The notes under the pieces are model-generated. The model searched no databases. It had not been told where the DNA came from and saw nothing but the letters and a program-made list of their open reading frames with translations. Shown here in pieces: positions 5,528 through 6,766 of a DNA stretch of 6,766 nucleotides. A program made the position numbers and the translations under genes. Each line of letters starts with the position of its first letter. The first letter of the stretch is position 1. Source of the stretch: Verrucomicrobia bacterium UBA6015 (GTDB lineage Bacteria > Verrucomicrobiota > Kiritimatiellia > UBA8416); NCBI GenBank assembly GCA_002428045.1, contig DIZZ01000104.1, positions 4,562 to 11,327 of the forward strand, read 5' to 3'.

Positions 5528-6766
5528 ATGAAACGACGCATTCCATACGCGGTGGCGAATTACGAGAAGATTGTCCGGGAAAACTATTATTTCGTGGATA
5601 AGACCCGGTTTATCCATGAGCTTGAAAAATACGAGATTCCGGTGTTCCTGCGTCCGCGCCGCTTCGGCAAGAGTCTGTGGTGCTCGATTATGGAGTGCTA
5701 CTACGACATCAACCGCAAGGATCGGTTCGATGAACTTTTCGGGAATACGGATATCGCGCGCAATCCGACGGCTGCCCGCAACAGCCATCTGGTGATGCGG
5801 TTTGATTTCTCGCGCATACCGGTCGAAGCCTCCGTGATCGAGATGCGGAAACGTTTTGATGAGGAATGCCGTAATAGCTTCCTGACCTTTCTTTCCGACT
5901 ACCGTTCCTATTTCGGCCACTTCGAGCATCCGGTCTCTCACGATGCGACCGCGATGCTTGCGCGTATCTTGCAGACGGTTCGTACAGGAGGCTCACCCCC
6001 GGTCAACATCATCATCGACGAGTACGACAATTTCACCAACCAGCTTTTAACGACGCACCAGGATGCCCTCTACAAGGAGCTGACAACCGGGGATTCGTTC
6101 CTGCGCACCTTCTTCAAGGTCATCAAGGCCGGGGTTGGTGATGGCACGGTCGCACGCGTATTCGTGACGGGCGTGCTGCCGGTGACCATGGACGATCTGA
6201 CGAGCGGGTTCAATATCGGGCAGATCATCACGCTCGAGCCGCATGTGCTCAATATGATGGGGTTCACGCAGTCGGAAACTGATGCTTATCTGGACGATAT
6301 TTTTACCGATGCCGACTGGTCGGACACGATCAAGGCGCGGGTCCGCGACGATCTGCGGATCCATTACAACGGGTATCGCCTGCTTCCCGAAACCACCGAG
6401 ACCTTGTACAACTCGACGATCTGCAACTTTTATCTGAACCGGCTCTTGATCGACGAAGGGCGTATCCCGACCGAGACGATCGACGACAATCTGCGCACCG
6501 ACATCAACTGGCTGCGGCGGTTGTGCGGAACCGACAAGGAGACGCGCGAGCTGGTCGAAAGCCTGATTCTCGACGGCGAGCTGCCGGTGGACCGGGCGAT
6601 GCTCAAGAGCAACTTCAACCGCGAGCGGTTTATCGAGAAAGCCTTTTTCCCGTTGAGCCTGTATTATTTGGGAATGGTGACGTTTCGGGATCGTTTCAGC
6701 CTTGAGTTCCCGAACCTGACGGTAAAGAAGATATTTACGGAGTACTTCAACGAGCTTGAGCATATC
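5528..6766 (+). CDS. AAA-ATPase-like protein (PF09820 type), 3' end outside the window
   Basis: The frame is open from ATG 5528 to the last base: 413 codons without a break. The N-terminus (RRIPYAVANYEKIVRENYYFVDKTRFIHELE) is the hallmark of this family, followed by the variant Walker A RPRRFGKS (residues 42-49). Walker B is NIIIDEYD (160-167). FVTGVLPVTMDDLTSGFNI (from ~212) matches the usual 'xVTGxxPxxxDDLxSGFNI'. The middle NGYRL (~280) and the helical part that follows are also typical. Full members usually carry a C-terminal PD-(D/E)XK nuclease-like domain, which would lie beyond the window. They often occur in many copies per genome; their function is not established, and links to mobile DNA or defence are suspected. 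There is no ribosome binding site before the ATG, and the gene starts just where the HsdR remnant ends, so it may have come in with or after the decay of that island. It is the only long intact gene here. Confidence 0.88.
   Translation, partial: MKRRIPYAVANYEKIVRENYYFVDKTRFIHELEKYEIPVFLRPRRFGKSLWCSIMECYYDINRKDRFDELFGNTDIARNPTAARNSHLVMRFDFSRIPVEASVIEMRKRFDEECRNSFLTFLSDYRSYFGHFEHPVSHDATAMLARILQTVRTGGSPPVNIIIDEYDNFTNQLLTTHQDALYKELTTGDSFLRTFFKVIKAGVGDGTVARVFVTGVLPVTMDDLTSGFNIGQIITLEPHVLNMMGFTQSETDAYLDDIFTDADWSDTIKARVRDDLRIHYNGYRLLPETTETLYNSTICNFYLNRLLIDEGRIPTETIDDNLRTDINWLRRLCGTDKETRELVESLILDGELPVDRAMLKSNFNRERFIEKAFFPLSLYYLGMVTFRDRFSLEFPNLTVKKIFTEYFNELEHI

Noticed and set aside
6047..6763. 238-codon open frame on the - strand within the AAA-ATPase-like gene
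   Set aside because: It is antisense to a well-conserved, uninterrupted frame with Walker A and B motifs. Its low-complexity R/V/Q/H-rich content is typical of a shadow.
1..6766. CRISPR arrays, retron-like or other repeat-based systems
   Set aside because: No regularly spaced repeats, reverse transcriptase motifs or long inverted repeats were seen; the only tandem repeat is the coding 30-bp duplication at 4513-4572.

Overview
The window carries housekeeping, decayed and mobile DNA from a bacterium of moderately high GC content. It holds no complete, clearly intact gene of known function other than a tRNA. Lineage cannot be fixed from the sequence. An AAA-ATPase-like gene of a type amplified in anaerobic and gut- or sediment-associated lineages, a tRNA with encoded CCA, and RecBC homologues far from the E. 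coli versions would suit something like the PVC group or a relative, but this is a weak inference.

Left part (1-2937): the 3' end of an FAD-dependent glycerol-3-phosphate dehydrogenase gene (glpD/glpA type) runs on the + strand and stops at 524. Eleven bases further on, the - strand carries a recB-like gene that is clearly broken. It keeps Walker A, the TFTKDAT motif and the TIHGFCQ motif, then has a frameshift, then an apparent in-frame internal deletion that removed the Walker B (DExQD) and GDPKQ motifs, and it ends before the C-terminal nuclease domain.

Middle (2934-4325): upstream of recB, joined by an ATGA start/stop overlap and a strong internal ribosome binding site, lies recC. It is equally broken: a frameshift near codon 38, then about 300 codons of N-terminal RecC, then an abrupt junction with frame change into the last ~120 codons. 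The central ~600 residues are absent. No recD is present. The operon skeleton (promoter, coupling, order recC-recB) survives while both proteins are dead, which points to pseudogenisation rather than a minimal new enzyme.

Right part (4372-6766): a small unrecognised ORF with an internal 30-bp duplication is followed 15 bases later by tRNA-Arg(UCU). Directly behind the tRNA comes the N-terminal stub of a tyrosine-type integrase with a very good ribosome binding site. It runs into the antisense tail of a type I restriction HsdR gene, itself shortened and frameshifted. This is the wreck of a tRNA-integrated island. At 5528 an intact AAA-ATPase-like gene (PF09820-type) starts on the + strand and runs out of the window; it is the only long open, well-conserved reading frame here.

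The recurring theme is genes (recC, recB, hsdR) that keep their ends and have lost their middles. I see no convincing new functional system. The interest lies in this decay pattern, the coordinated loss of RecBCD, and a mobile-element graveyard behind a tRNA gene.
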